A stretch of DNA of 64,000 bases from Flavobacterium psychrotolerans (GCF_003097635.1 NZ_QCZI01000014.1:1-64000), one strand, 5' to 3'; positions 33,622 to 43,478 are shown, counted from the stretch's first letter. The notes: generated by a model not told the origin, from the sequence alone. A program made the numbers and translations.

Positions 33622-35370
33622 TTAGATTTCTTCTTTACTTAATACAATTTCGGCCACTCCTTTTCCTTGCGGAACCATAGGAAATACATTGTCCTCATGA
33701 ATAACGGCAACTTCCAAGAGGAATGAAGACGGATGGTCTAGCATTTCTTTTAAACTTTGTCTTAATTCTTCTCTTACAGCAACGTGTTTCCCATCAATGC
33801 TGTAGGCATTGGCCACCTTAACAAAATCAGGGCTTTGAATGTCGGTAAACGAGTATCTTTTTTCGTGGAAAAGTTCTTGCCATTGGCGCACCATTCCTAA
33901 AAAACTATTGTTTAGAATTAGGATTTTAACATTCGGTTGAAACTGCATGATTGTCCCTAATTCCTGAAGGTTCATTTGTGCACCACCATCGCCCATTATG
34001 GCAACGACCTGTCTTTCGGGCGCACCAAATTTGGCACCGATGGCTGCAGGAAGTGCAAATCCCATGGTTCCTAAACCACCACTGGTAATATTACTTCGTT
34101 TTATATTTTGTTTGGTATAACGACACGCCACCATTTGGTGTTGCCCCACGTCGGTCACAATAACGGCGTCTCCGCCAGTCAATTCGTTTAGGACATTGAT
34201 TACCTCACCCATAGTCAAACCACCCTCAGTAGGATTCAGTTCTTTTTGGATTAAGGAAGTATGCTCTTTTTCTCTCTTTTTCTCAAATTCAGAAAACCAT
34301 TCGGGATGTGATTTCTTATCAATCAAATCCGTAAGCAACGGCAATGTTTCCTTGCAATCTCCCCATACAGGAACGGTTGTTTGAACATTTTTATCTATTT
34401 CGGCAGGATCAATATCCAAATGAACCACTTGAGCCTGCTTGGCGTACTTGTCTAATCGACCGGTAACCCTGTCGTCAAAACGCATCCCTACGGCAATCAA
34501 GACGTCGCATTCATTGGTTAAATAATTTGGACCATAATTTCCGTGCATTCCCAACATACCAACCGCGAGAGGGTGATCCGTAGGGATGGCACTCATTCCC
34601 ATAATAGTCCAAGCAGTAGGTATTCCTGATTTTTCGATAAAGTTCAAGAATTCTTTTTCGGCATTGCCCAATAAAACCCCTTGACCAAAAATGACGAACG
34701 GTTTTTTAGCTTGGTTTATTAATGCTGCCGCTTTTTCAACATAATCTGGGCGAACAATAGGTTTAGGGCGGTAACTTCTGACGTGAATACAAGGTCTGTA
34801 ACCAATGTAGTCGAACAATTGCATTTGGGCATTTTTAGTAATGTCAATCAAGACAGGTCCTGGACGACCGCTTTTAGCGATATAAAACGCTTTCGCTAAA
34901 ATTTCCGGAATTTCTTTGGCATCCGTTACTTGATAATTCCATTTGGTAATAGGAGTGGTTATATTGATAATATCGGTTTCCTGAAAAGCATCAGTTCCTA
35001 ATAAATGGGCAAAAACCTGTCCCGTAATACAAACTAACGGAGTAGAATCTATTAAGGCATCGGCTAGACCCGTTACCAAATTGGTCGCACCCGGTCCGCT
35101 GGTTGCAAAAACCACACCTGTTTTTCCGCTAACTCTCGCATACCCTTGGGCTGCATGAATTGCTCCCTGTTCATGACGAACCAGAATGTGATTGAGTCTC
35201 TCTTTAAAATCATAAAGCGCATCGTATATAGGCATAATGGCACCTCCGGGATAACCAAAAACGGTATCCACTTTTTCAGACAATAAGGCATCAATAACGG
35301 CAAGACTACCGGTTGTGCTTATTGCTGGCTTATCTGTATTTTCTTTCTGTGAGTGCTCTAACGTTTTCAT
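33622..35370 (-). CDS. ilvB: Acetolactate synthase large (catalytic) subunit
   Basis: This thiamine-diphosphate enzyme joins two pyruvates, or pyruvate with 2-oxobutyrate. Landmarks are VFGYPGGAIMPIYDAL with the following Glu in RHEQGAIHAAQGYARVSG, the FAD region and the ThDP motif GDGGAQMNLQELGTIMQFQP. The ATG at 35370 (MKTLEHSQKEN, 582 residues) is preferred because it starts just after the ilvD stop; ATG 35391 would overlap ilvD by 11 bases. It is the second gene of the operon. Confidence 0.97.
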   Translation of the reverse strand: MKTLEHSQKENTDKPAISTTGSLAVIDALLSEKVDTVFGYPGGAIMPIYDALYDFKERLNHILVRHEQGAIHAAQGYARVSGKTGVVFATSGPGATNLVTGLADALIDSTPLVCITGQVFAHLLGTDAFQETDIINITTPITKWNYQVTDAKEIPEILAKAFYIAKSGRPGPVLIDITKNAQMQLFDYIGYRPCIHVRSYRPKPIVRPDYVEKAAALINQAKKPFVIFGQGVLLGNAEKEFLNFIEKSGIPTAWTIMGMSAIPTDHPLAVGMLGMHGNYGPNYLTNECDVLIAVGMRFDDRVTGRLDKYAKQAQVVHLDIDPAEIDKNVQTTVPVWGDCKETLPLLTDLIDKKSHPEWFSEFEKKREKEHTSLIQKELNPTEGGLTMGEVINVLNELTGGDAVIVTDVGQHQMVACRYTKQNIKRSNITSGGLGTMGFALPAAIGAKFGAPERQVVAIMGDGGAQMNLQELGTIMQFQPNVKILILNNSFLGMVRQWQELFHEKRYSFTDIQSPDFVKVANAYSIDGKHVAVREELRQSLKEMLDHPSSFLLEVAVIHEDNVFPMVPQGKGVAEIVLSKEEI

Positions 35371-35380
35371 GTTTTTGCTT

Positions 35381-37060
35381 TTATGATTCATCTGTAACAC
35401 AACCCTCTGAAGCGTCTTTTACTAATCTGGCATATTTATAAAGCACCCCATTAGTAACTTTTAGTTTTGGCGTTACGAAATTTTTTCTTCTTTCTTCTAA
35501 TTCTTCATCGCTAATAGCCAGATGTATTTTGTTGACAACAGCATCTATTTCAATAATATCGCCATCTTTCACAAGAGCAATAGTTCCGCCATCATAAGCT
35601 TCTGGGGTGATGTGTCCTACAACAAAACCGTGAGTTCCACCACTGAATCTTCCATCGGTAATTAAGGCTACACTTTTCCCCAATCCGGCACCAATAATGG
35701 CAGAAGTTGGTTTTAGCATTTCAGGCATTCCCGGCCCTCCTTTTGGACCAACATAACGGATAACAATGACGTCACCGGCCTGTATTTTTTTATCTGAAAT
35801 ACCTTGAATCAATTCTTTTTCTCCGTCAAAAACTTTGGCTGGGCCTACAAATTTCTCGCCTTCTTTTCCTGTAATTTTAGCAACAGAACCTTTTTCGGCA
35901 AGATTTCCGTATAATATTTGAAGGTGCCCTGTTTCTTTTAAAGGTTTTTCTAAAGGTCGGATAATATTTTGATCTTCAAAATCAATGTCAACAATATTCT
36001 TTAAATTTTCGGCTAGTGTTTTCCCAGTAACAGTAATACAATCTCCGTGAAGCATTCCTTTGCTTAATAGATATTTTAATACCATTGGTACACCACCCTT
36101 ATCATGCAAGTTTTGCATTAAATAATTCCCTCCCGGTTTGAAGTCGGCAATTAACGGGGTTTTATCACTAATTCTCTGAAAATCGTCTATAGTAATTTTC
36201 ACGCCTACACTTTTTGCCATGGCAATCATGTGTAAAACGGCATTGGTACTTCCGCCAAGGGCGATTAAAGTGGTGATTGCGTTTTCAAAAGCCTCGAAAG
36301 TCATAATGTCTTTTGGGCAAATATCTTTTTCTAATAATAATTTTATGTAGTGCGCCGCTTGTTTGCATTCTTCAATTTTTTCATCACTCACAGCAGGGTT
36401 AGAGCTAGAGTAAGGAAGGCTCATTCCAAGGGCTTCAATAGCAATGGCCATGGTATTGGCTGTGTACATTCCGCCACAAGCACCTGCACCTGGACAAGAA
36501 TTTTTGATAATACCTTTAAATTCTTCTTCAGATATTTTTCCGGCAATTTTTTCGCCCAATGCTTCAAAAGCAGAAACAATATTCAAATCTTTTCCGTGAT
36601 ATTTTCCAGGAGCTATTGTTCCTCCATATACCATAATTGAAGGACGATTCAATCTCCCCATAGCAATAATAGAACCCGGCATATTTTTATCGCAACCAGG
36701 AATTGCAATTACGCCATCATAATAATGTCCTGCAACAACGCTTTCGATACTGTCGGCAATGATTTCGCGACTCACTAATGAATAGCGCATACCATCTGTT
36801 CCGTTAGTAATTCCGTCACTGATTCCTATCGTATTAAAAATAAGGCCTACCATTTCAGACGCATTCACTTCCACTTTGATGTAAGAAGCCAAATGATTCA
36901 GGTGCATGTTACAGGTGTTCCCGTCATATCCCATGGAAGCAATTCCGATAAAAGGTTGGGCTAGTTCTTTGTCAGTTAATCCAATTCCGTATAACATAGC
37001 CTGAGCTGCAGGCTGAGTTGGATCTTGAGTTACAGTTTTACTGTATTTATTTAATTCCAT
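35381..37060 (-). CDS. ilvD: Dihydroxy-acid dehydratase
   Basis: This iron-sulfur enzyme of about 559 residues dehydrates 2,3-dihydroxy-isovalerate and -methylvalerate to the keto acids. Cluster-ligand regions are visible as [23 protein letters not shown] and [17 protein letters not shown]. The [19 protein letters not shown] segment contains the catalytic Ser. The start at 37060 ([10 protein letters not shown]) matches the family; an upstream in-frame extension to 37117 is not conserved-looking and is rejected. It is the first gene of the ilv operon. Confidence 0.97.
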   Translation of the reverse strand: MELNKYSKTVTQDPTQPAAQAMLYGIGLTDKELAQPFIGIASMGYDGNTCNMHLNHLASYIKVEVNASEMVGLIFNTIGISDGITNGTDGMRYSLVSREIIADSIESVVAGHYYDGVIAIPGCDKNMPGSIIAMGRLNRPSIMVYGGTIAPGKYHGKDLNIVSAFEALGEKIAGKISEEEFKGIIKNSCPGAGACGGMYTANTMAIAIEALGMSLPYSSSNPAVSDEKIEECKQAAHYIKLLLEKDICPKDIMTFEAFENAITTLIALGGSTNAVLHMIAMAKSVGVKITIDDFQRISDKTPLIADFKPGGNYLMQNLHDKGGVPMVLKYLLSKGMLHGDCITVTGKTLAENLKNIVDIDFEDQNIIRPLEKPLKETGHLQILYGNLAEKGSVAKITGKEGEKFVGPAKVFDGEKELIQGISDKKIQAGDVIVIRYVGPKGGPGMPEMLKPTSAIIGAGLGKSVALITDGRFSGGTHGFVVGHITPEAYDGGTIALVKDGDIIEIDAVVNKIHLAISDEELEERRKNFVTPKLKVTNGVLYKYARLVKDASEGCVTDES

Positions 37061-37350
37061 AATATATGTGTGTTGTTCTTTTTTTCGGGGACTACATTTT
37101 TTGAAATTAATTAACAAATATTTCTAAAAATTTCAATTGATGTGGTCTTTTTTACGGCTATTGTAAGCCTAATTTATTCAAGGAGCGAAAATAGTATTAT
37201 TATAAGTTTTACTTTTTTTTTTTTTTAATGCTTTACAGTGTTAAAGTCATTATAAAAAATCATAAAAACCTGTTTTTCAACAAATTAATTAAAGTAGTTT
37301 TACGACACTAAAATATTTTTGAATTCAAATTTATTCGGTATTTTAAAATA
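37061..37350 (-). other. Leader/upstream region of the ilv operon
   Basis: The 290-bp region contains a 14-base T tract (37213-37226, A tract on the transcribed side), but no leader peptide rich in Ile/Val/Leu and no T-box-like structure was recognised. No confident promoter box could be placed. Confidence 0.5.
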
Positions 37351-37381
37351 AAAATCCCGACCGTTTAAAACGCTCGGGGAA
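37351..37381 (-). terminator. Terminator of the DUF4136 lipoprotein gene
   Basis: TCCCGACCGTTT pairs with AAACGCTCGGGG (one mismatch) with a tight loop and is followed on the reverse strand by five T. It lies 45 bp after the stop. Confidence 0.8.
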
Positions 37382-37426
37382 TTATTAAATGTAATTATAC
37401 TCGACTGATAATGGCACAAAAATGAA

Positions 37427-37957
37427 TTATTTTTTTGCAGGTGGATATAACTCTAATATTTTATTTACAAAGCATTTTATATTTTCATCTTTTTTATTAG
37501 TATCCTGTGTTAAATTGCCTGAACCTACACCTTGCCAAACAAGTTCTTTTTTCTTGGCATCGATCAAATCGATAGTCAAAATTCCTTCGGTAGAAGTATA
37601 AACCGAAGTACTACCGCCCCAATAAGGGCTCCAGCCATAACCCCAACCGTATCCATAACCAGCATAAAATTGGTTTACATTCACGTCTTTCTCGGCTTTT
37701 GTATTAATATTTATTAAAAGATCGGGTGTTTCACTTTTGGCAAAACCCTTGGCAGCCATTTCTTCATCGATGGACCGAAGAATTCTTTTTTTGTCCAAAT
37801 CCGAAATTTCAACTTTGTCAATTCCTGTTTTGTAAAACGCATAGGTTTTAAATTGGGAAAAATCGACTTTTTTATCATAATCAGAATTTACTCTGACAGC
37901 ACTACATGACGCCACCAAAAAAAGCAGAAGCAACGGTAATAACTGTATTGTTTTCAT
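37427..37957 (-). CDS. DUF4136 lipoprotein
   Basis: The protein of about 176 residues has a lipoprotein signal MKTIQLLPLLLLFLVASC with the lipobox Cys at residue 18. The DUF4136 domain follows (YDKKVDFSQFKTYAFYKTG, RSIDEEMAAKGFA). A Gly/Tyr/Trp-rich loop (YAGYGYGWGYGWSPYWGG) sits inside the domain and LTIDLIDAKKKELVWQG near the end. It is envelope-located, function unknown. The ATG at 37957 is chosen because it places the signal at the N terminus; an upstream in-frame ATG at 37987 would bury it. A single gene with its own terminator. Confidence 0.92.
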   Translation of the reverse strand: MKTIQLLPLLLLFLVASCSAVRVNSDYDKKVDFSQFKTYAFYKTGIDKVEISDLDKKRILRSIDEEMAAKGFAKSETPDLLININTKAEKDVNVNQFYAGYGYGWGYGWSPYWGGSTSVYTSTEGILTIDLIDAKKKELVWQGVGSGNLTQDTNKKDENIKCFVNKILELYPPAKK

Positions 37958-38028
37958 ATTGTTTTGTTTAAAAAGTTCATGATTCAAATTACTAACGATA
38001 AAGCCATTCCATTTATTACAACATAATA

Positions 38029-40005
38029 CTAAAATAATTTGTCGTCAACTTCATTGGGGATCGTCACTTTTAATAACGGCTGCTTCTCCATAGCCCTTTT
38101 TATAGCAAAAATAGCCCCTTCATTTCTAGCCCAATTTCTCCTAGCAATTCCGTTGTTGACATCCCAAAAAAGCATTGATTCTAAACGCCTTGAAGCTTCC
38201 TTTGTACCATCAAGAACCATACCAAATCCCCCATTTATAACCTCGCCCCAACCCACTCCGCCACCATTATGAATGGACACCCAAGTTGCTCCCCGAAAAC
38301 TATCTCCAATCACGTTTTGTATTGCCATATCGGCAGTAAAACGCGATCCGTCATAGATGTTTGATGTTTCTCTGTATGGCGAATCGGTACCGGAAACATC
38401 GTGATGATCCCGACCTAAAATGACAGTCCCAATTTCGCCTTTGGCAATGGCTTGATTAAAAGCCTCGGCTATTTTTATACGGCCTTCGGCATCGGCATAT
38501 AAAATTCGGGCTTGGGAGCCTACTACCAATTTATTTTCCTGGGCTCCTTTTATCCAACGAATATTATCTTGGATTTGTTGTTGAATTTCGGATGGAGCCG
38601 TTTTTGCCATTTCTTCCAAAACCTGACAGGCAATTGCATCTGTTTTTTGTAAATCTTCTGGTTTCCCCGAAGCGCAAACCCATCGAAACGGGCCAAATCC
38701 ATAATCAAAACACATAGGTCCCATGATATCCTGCACGTAACTCGGGTATCTGAAATCGATATGATTTTCGGCCATGACATCAGCACCAGCTCGGGATGCT
38801 TCTAACAGAAAGGCATTTCCGTAATCAAAAAAATAGGTTCCATTTGCTGTATGTTTGTTGATGGCCGCAGTATGTCGACGCAAAGTTTCTTGTACTTTCA
38901 CTTTGAATAATTCAGGATTCGTTGCCATCATTTCATTGGCCTCTTCAAAAGAAGTATCTGCCGGATAATACCCTCCGGCCCACGGATTATGTAAAGACGT
39001 TTGATCGGAACCCAAATCGATATGAATATTTTCCTCCTGAAACCGTTCCCAAACATGCACCACATTTCCGAGATAGGCAATGGAAACGATTTCTTTATTG
39101 GCTTTTGCCAAAACAACTCTTTTGACCAAATCATCAAGATTTTCAATTACTTCGTTGACCCAACCCTGACTGTGCCGAATGTGCGTAATTTTGGCGTTTA
39201 CTTCGGCACAAACTGTAATACATCCAGCAATATTACCGGCTTTGGGCTGCGCCCCACTCATGCCTCCCAGTCCGGAAGTAACGAACAATCCGCCTTCCGG
39301 ACTTCGTTTTATTTTTCGAAAACCATTTAATACCGTAATGGTTGTTCCATGAACAATGCCTTGCGGGCCAATGTACATGTAGCTTCCCGCTGTCATTTGC
39401 CCATATTGGGAAACGCCAAGCGCATTGAATTTTTCCCAATCATCTGGTTTTGAATAGTTCGGAATTACCATTCCGTTAGTTACGACAACTCTCGGGGCTT
39501 CCGTATGGGAGGGAAACAATCCCATGGGATGTCCGGAATACATTGCTAAAGTTTGCTCATCGGTCATTTCTGAAAGATATTGCATGGTTAGAAGATATTG
39601 TGCCCAGTTTTGAAAAATGGCACCGTTACCGCCATAGGTAATCAATTCATGCGGATGTTGCGCCACGGCATTATCCAAATTATTTTGAATCATGAGCATG
39701 ATGGCTTTAGCTTGTTCGCATTTTCCCGGATATTCCGAGATGGGCCTAGCATACATTTGATAATCGGGACGGAAACGGTACATGTAGATCCGACCGTACA
39801 TTTTTAGTTCATTGGAGAATTCCTCGATCAATTCCGCATGATGTTGCGGTTCAAAATAACGTAATGCATTTCGAAGTGCTAATTTTTTTTCCTCGAACGA
39901 AAGGATGTCTTTCCGTTTTGGGGCATGATTTATTTCAAAATCAAAGGGCTTAGGTTTCGGAAGTATATTAGGAATTCCCTGTTGAATGTGTTCTTTGAAA
40001 GTCAT
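38029..40005 (-). CDS. hutU: Urocanate hydratase
   Basis: The 658-residue NAD-dependent enzyme of histidine degradation hydrates urocanate to imidazolone-propionate. Recognisable segments are ITYGGNGAIFQNWAQYLLTM, YSGHPMGLFPSHTEAPRVVV, GPQGIVHGTTITVLNGFRK, CASGKPEDLQKTDAIACQVL and GRDHHDVSGTDSPYRETSN. It is longer than the roughly 555-residue proteobacterial form and matches the long type common in Bacteroidota. Other hut genes (hutH, hutI, hutG) are not in the window. Confidence 0.96.
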   Translation of the reverse strand: MTFKEHIQQGIPNILPKPKPFDFEINHAPKRKDILSFEEKKLALRNALRYFEPQHHAELIEEFSNELKMYGRIYMYRFRPDYQMYARPISEYPGKCEQAKAIMLMIQNNLDNAVAQHPHELITYGGNGAIFQNWAQYLLTMQYLSEMTDEQTLAMYSGHPMGLFPSHTEAPRVVVTNGMVIPNYSKPDDWEKFNALGVSQYGQMTAGSYMYIGPQGIVHGTTITVLNGFRKIKRSPEGGLFVTSGLGGMSGAQPKAGNIAGCITVCAEVNAKITHIRHSQGWVNEVIENLDDLVKRVVLAKANKEIVSIAYLGNVVHVWERFQEENIHIDLGSDQTSLHNPWAGGYYPADTSFEEANEMMATNPELFKVKVQETLRRHTAAINKHTANGTYFFDYGNAFLLEASRAGADVMAENHIDFRYPSYVQDIMGPMCFDYGFGPFRWVCASGKPEDLQKTDAIACQVLEEMAKTAPSEIQQQIQDNIRWIKGAQENKLVVGSQARILYADAEGRIKIAEAFNQAIAKGEIGTVILGRDHHDVSGTDSPYRETSNIYDGSRFTADMAIQNVIGDSFRGATWVSIHNGGGVGWGEVINGGFGMVLDGTKEASRRLESMLFWDVNNGIARRNWARNEGAIFAIKRAMEKQPLLKVTIPNEVDDKLF

Positions 40006-40063
40006 AATTTTACGTATTCAGTGAAGTGATTGGTTGGTTGACCCTAAACTTTTAATAAAAAGT

Positions 40064-40240
40064 TTACTTTTTTATAGCGCCCGTTTTTTTATCAAATCCG
40101 TAGGGACAATGGCGACAGCCACTTTTGCAACAATAGCCCCGATTTAAATGGTATTTTTCGGTAAAGCATCGATAGCCTTCCGGAGTAATGTAATAATCCT
40201 GTCCTTCAATTAATTTATTTTCGTTATTTTGCTCATTCAT
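40064..40240 (-). CDS. DUF5522 family small cysteine protein
   Basis: The protein of about 58 residues matches DUF5522: GQDYYITPEGYRCFTEKYHL followed by the cysteine cluster RGYCCKSGCRHCPYGF, a likely metal-binding site. Its role is unknown. The ATG at 40240 (MNEQNNEN) is used; the longer frame starts from a GTG. It follows hutU's upstream region and is divergent from the next gene with only 28 bp between start codons. Confidence 0.85.
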   Translation of the reverse strand: MNEQNNENKLIEGQDYYITPEGYRCFTEKYHLNRGYCCKSGCRHCPYGFDKKTGAIKK

Positions 40241-40268
40241 AGCTACAAATTTATACACTTTAACGCAA

Positions 40269-40610
40269 ATGATTCTGATTGTTTCTAAATATTTAACACC
40301 AAATGGCTTTAGAGGAATTACCCTTTTCCCGTTTGTGGTGATCCGGAATCATTTTGATGCAGACAATCCCGTTTTGATTAACCACGAAAAAATCCATCTT
40401 CGGCAACAACTAGAGCTTTTGATTTTGCCTTTTTTCATTTTGTACACGCTAGATTATTTGATACAATTACTTCGATTTAAAGATAAAAATAAAGCTTACC
40501 GAAACGTCTTTTTTGAGAGAGAAGCTTATTCTAATGAAAGAAATAGGGGTTATTTGAAAACCAGATCCTTTTGGGCATGGAGGAAGTATTTTATTGGGAA
40601 TAGTCATTAG
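40269..40610 (+). CDS. Small zincin-like protein with HExxH motif
   Basis: The 113-residue protein has H39-E40-K-I-H43 in the segment LINHEKIHLRQQLELL, a hydrophobic helix (about 47-67) and a later Glu in FEREAY (E85), the spacing and order of a gluzincin active site. It has no signal peptide. It resembles very small membrane-associated metallopeptidase-like proteins of Bacteroidota, but no substrate is known and enzymatic activity is only suggested by the motif. Confidence 0.65.
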   Translation: MILIVSKYLTPNGFRGITLFPFVVIRNHFDADNPVLINHEKIHLRQQLELLILPFFILYTLDYLIQLLRFKDKNKAYRNVFFEREAYSNERNRGYLKTRSFWAWRKYFIGNSH

Positions 40611-40781
40611 ATTGTGTAAACAATTAATACTTAAAACAGCGATAAAACAAGAAAAGCAACACATAATTGGGTTGCTACTTATTATCCCTGTTATTTACTT
40701 TGATTCTGGAACGTATAAAAAAACCCTAGCTGCGCAAAGTGTAGATGCTCTGCGAATGTCTCTGACTTCGCAGCAATACAT

Positions 40782-40806
40782 AAAAAAAGGAACCCGTAAT
40801 TGGGTT
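40782..40806 (-). terminator. Terminator of the toxin-antitoxin pair
   Basis: AACCC/GGGTT with a short loop is followed on the reverse strand by seven T. It lies just after the ParE-type toxin stop. Confidence 0.7.
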
Positions 40807-40809
40807 GCT

Positions 40810-41100
40810 TTACAAACTAAATTTTTTTAAATCCTGGTAATTATTCCAAAAACGCAGTAATTCAATATTGTTATTTTCAAAACGATAATATAATGTGATT
40901 TGTTTAACAACGGGCACTTGAAAAGTATTTTTGAAAGCGGTTGGTTTAAAAGTTAGGTTTTCATTGGTTAACAAATCTATAATTTCGTCCACTTTATCTA
41001 TGAAATTATAAACTTCAGGAAGTGTCCATTCACGTTGTAGATATTTAATATTGTTCCAGTAATCAATTTTAGCGGGTTCAGACCAAGAAACTGTTGTCAT
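40810..41100 (-). CDS. RelE/ParE-family toxin
   Basis: The 96-residue protein has the ParE-like pattern: VSWSEPAKIDYWNNIKYLQR at the start, EVYNFIDKVDEIIDLL in the middle, and TLYYRFENNNIELLRFWNNY at the end. ParE toxins inhibit gyrase, RelE toxins cut mRNA; which applies is not clear. It starts 3 bp after the gene at 41104-41352, the usual antitoxin-then-toxin order. Confidence 0.82.
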   Translation of the reverse strand: MTTVSWSEPAKIDYWNNIKYLQREWTLPEVYNFIDKVDEIIDLLTNENLTFKPTAFKNTFQVPVVKQITLYYRFENNNIELLRFWNNYQDLKKFSL

Positions 41101-41103
41101 TGC

Positions 41104-41352
41104 TTATCGCTTGTAAAGATGTGGAAAACGTTTTTTAGTTTCTTCCATCATGATCTTATGCGGTGTAGTTCCTTTTGTTTCAATTGAATTTAAAGCTTCA
41201 TCAATGGCGTTTTTTTGCTCGTTTGACAACAAGCATTGGTCATCAGAAGAACTCATTAAGGATTTAATTTTTTCTACGAGAGAATGGTCCTGCAATTGAC
41301 TAATCCAATTGATGATATTTAATTTATCATTTTGCAATTGTTGTATATCCAT
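41104..41352 (-). CDS. Antitoxin-like partner of the ParE-type toxin
   Basis: This protein of about 82 residues is mainly helical with no recognised DNA-binding motif. It contains QLQDHSLVEKIKSLMSSSDD and a basic C-terminal tail (EETKKRFPHLYKR). Its position directly before the toxin gene is the main reason to call it an antitoxin. The ATG at 41352 (MDIQQLQND) is preferred: a GTG at 41385 would lie at or before the predicted transcription start from TAAATTTG at 41390-41397. Confidence 0.7.
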   Translation of the reverse strand: MDIQQLQNDKLNIINWISQLQDHSLVEKIKSLMSSSDDQCLLSNEQKNAIDEALNSIETKGTTPHKIMMEETKKRFPHLYKR

Positions 41353-41389
41353 AATAATTTGATTTAAAGCGTCGCTGTGATTCACATCA

Positions 41390-41397
41390 CAAATTTA
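41390..41397 (-). promoter_or_regulatory. -7 box of the toxin-antitoxin operon
   Basis: TAAATTTG on the reverse strand matches TAnnTTTG and implies a leader of about 30 nt to the ATG at 41352. Confidence 0.5.
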
Positions 41398-41676
41398 CAA
41401 AAAAAACACTTCAACTTGTGGTTCCCTTCTTTAGAATTATGAAAAGGTTGCGGGATGTGAAATAAAAAACACCATTATAGCCCAACTCCACTAGCCCAGA
41501 TTACAATGAAAAGCTTTTTGCAAAAGCCGATGTCGTTTTTCTTGTTTATAAAAAGCGACCAAAGGAAGCTATTTTAAAAACTTTAGAAAAACAAACGGGT
41601 TTGCAAAAACTTGCAATGGAAAGCTGGAAAAAGCTTCAAATGTTCGTAATTTTACAACAAGACCAACGTTTGCATT
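41398..41676. other. Intergenic region upstream of the aromatic hydroxylase
   Basis: This gap of about 280 bp carries a 70-codon open stretch (41481-41693, no convincing start) that runs into the hydroxylase start in another frame. It is not recognised as a gene and may be chance or a remnant. No clear promoter box. Confidence 0.4.
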
Positions 41677-43434
41677 ATGGAAACTTCTTTTGAAAACAAC
41701 CCTTTACTGGATCGATTGCCGCAACATTTAAAGCAGTTTATCAAACCTCAAAATTATGGCGATTACACTCCCATAAATCAAGCGGTTTGGCGTTTTGTGA
41801 TGCACAAAAACGTGTCTTATTTAAGCAAAGTTGCGCATAGTTCCTATTTGGATGGATTGAAAAAAACGGGGCTCGAGATAGACACAATCCCAAACATGTA
41901 CGGCATGAACCGAATTCTGAAGGACATTGGCTGGGCTGCCGTGGCCGTTGACGGATTTATCCCTCCGAATGCCTTTATGGAATTTCAGGCTTATAATGTG
42001 TTAGTTATTGCTTCGGACATCCGGCAGATGGAACATATAGAATATACCCCTGCACCCGATATCATTCATGAAGGCGCCGGACATGCACCCATTATTGCCA
42101 ATCCGGAATATGCGGAATACCTGCGGCGTTTTGGGGAAATCGGCTGTAAGGCCATCTCCTCTTCCCGTGATTATGAAATGTATGAAGCTATCCGGTTGCT
42201 TTCTATCTTGAAAGAAGCCGAAGACACGCCGGCATACGAGATTGAAGCGGCGGAAAAACAGGTAAATGATTTGCAGAACAACATGGGCGAATTGTCGGAA
42301 ATGGCGCAAATTAGAAATCTGCACTGGTGGACCGTTGAATATGGATTGATTGGCACGCTGGAAAACCCCAAAATTTATGGTGCCGGATTGCTGTCTTCCA
42401 TTGGGGAAAGCGAATGGTGCATGACCGATAACGTGAAGAAAATTCCGTATGATATTTCGGCAGCAAACCAAAATTTTGACATTACCAAACCGCAACCTCA
42501 ACTGTATGTCACGCCCGATTTTGCCTATTTAAGTATGGTTCTGGAAGAGTTTGCCCATAATATGGCTTTGCGAACCGGAGGATTGTCAGGCATTCGAAAA
42601 CTGATTCGTTCTAATGCCATGGGAACGATCGAACTGAGTACGGGAATTCAAATTTCGGGGCAGTTTACGAATGTCATAGAACAGGAAGGCAAGCCCGTTT
42701 ATTTTCAAACTGCAGGAAAAACTGCCTTATCCTACCGGGAAAAAGAATTGGTGGGACACGGCACCTCCTATCACTCTGAAGGTTTTGGAAGCCCTGTTGG
42801 CAAACTGAAAGGAATCAACCTGGCTATTGAAGACATGAGTCCGAGGGATTTGCGGGCGTATGACATTTATGAATCGGAGAAAGTGACTCTGGAATTTGAA
42901 GGAAACATCACGGTTTCGGGCGAAATCATTACGGGTTCTCGAAACCTTCAGGGAGAAATCATTCTGATTAGTTTTAGAAACTGTACTGTTAAACACGATA
43001 ACACTGTATTATTTCAACCAGAATGGGGGAAATATGACATGGCGGTCGGAAAGAAAGTGATTTCCGCTTTTTCCGGTCCTGCCGATGTGAACAGCTTTGA
43101 CCTGACGATTCATGCAGTTTCCAGCAAAACCATAAAAGCAAAGAAAACTACCGAGAGGGATGAATTGGAAGGATTGTACCAAAACGTGCGCACTATTCGA
43201 GAAGGAAAATCGGCTGACTTAAGTTTAGATAAAATTTTTGAATTGGTAAAAAAAAATCATCCCAACGATTGGTTGCTTTCTGTTGAAATCACGGAACTTT
43301 TACAAAAAGAAAAAAACCAAGACCTATTGCCTGAAGTGTTAGGACATTTGGAACAATTAAGGCAAAATCGCCCGGAAATTGAGCATTTGATTGAAGTTGG
43401 ATTGGAGTTAATTTTTAAAAATACTGAGGAATGA
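41677..43434 (+). CDS. Aromatic amino acid (phenylalanine-type) hydroxylase with C-terminal extension
   Basis: The 585-residue protein has an N-terminal pterin-dependent hydroxylase domain (residues about 25-330). Iron ligands are H131 and H136 (PDIIHEGAGHAPI) and E221 (WWTVEYGLIG). It converts phenylalanine to tyrosine in relatives. Bacterial PhhA is usually 260-300 residues; here about 250 further residues follow (from about 335), with no recognised domain and no pterin carbinolamine dehydratase nearby. Soluble, cytoplasmic. Substrate choice is inferred from the family. Confidence 0.9.
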   Translation: METSFENNPLLDRLPQHLKQFIKPQNYGDYTPINQAVWRFVMHKNVSYLSKVAHSSYLDGLKKTGLEIDTIPNMYGMNRILKDIGWAAVAVDGFIPPNAFMEFQAYNVLVIASDIRQMEHIEYTPAPDIIHEGAGHAPIIANPEYAEYLRRFGEIGCKAISSSRDYEMYEAIRLLSILKEAEDTPAYEIEAAEKQVNDLQNNMGELSEMAQIRNLHWWTVEYGLIGTLENPKIYGAGLLSSIGESEWCMTDNVKKIPYDISAANQNFDITKPQPQLYVTPDFAYLSMVLEEFAHNMALRTGGLSGIRKLIRSNAMGTIELSTGIQISGQFTNVIEQEGKPVYFQTAGKTALSYREKELVGHGTSYHSEGFGSPVGKLKGINLAIEDMSPRDLRAYDIYESEKVTLEFEGNITVSGEIITGSRNLQGEIILISFRNCTVKHDNTVLFQPEWGKYDMAVGKKVISAFSGPADVNSFDLTIHAVSSKTIKAKKTTERDELEGLYQNVRTIREGKSADLSLDKIFELVKKNHPNDWLLSVEITELLQKEKNQDLLPEVLGHLEQLRQNRPEIEHLIEVGLELIFKNTEE

Positions 43435-43478
43435 TTTTGTTGTTAATTGAATATTGAAATCAAACCTATTTATGAGAT

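Noticed and set aside
41481..41693. Possible 70-codon gene before the aromatic hydroxylase
   Set aside because: No start codon near its beginning, it overlaps the hydroxylase start, and no family was recognised.
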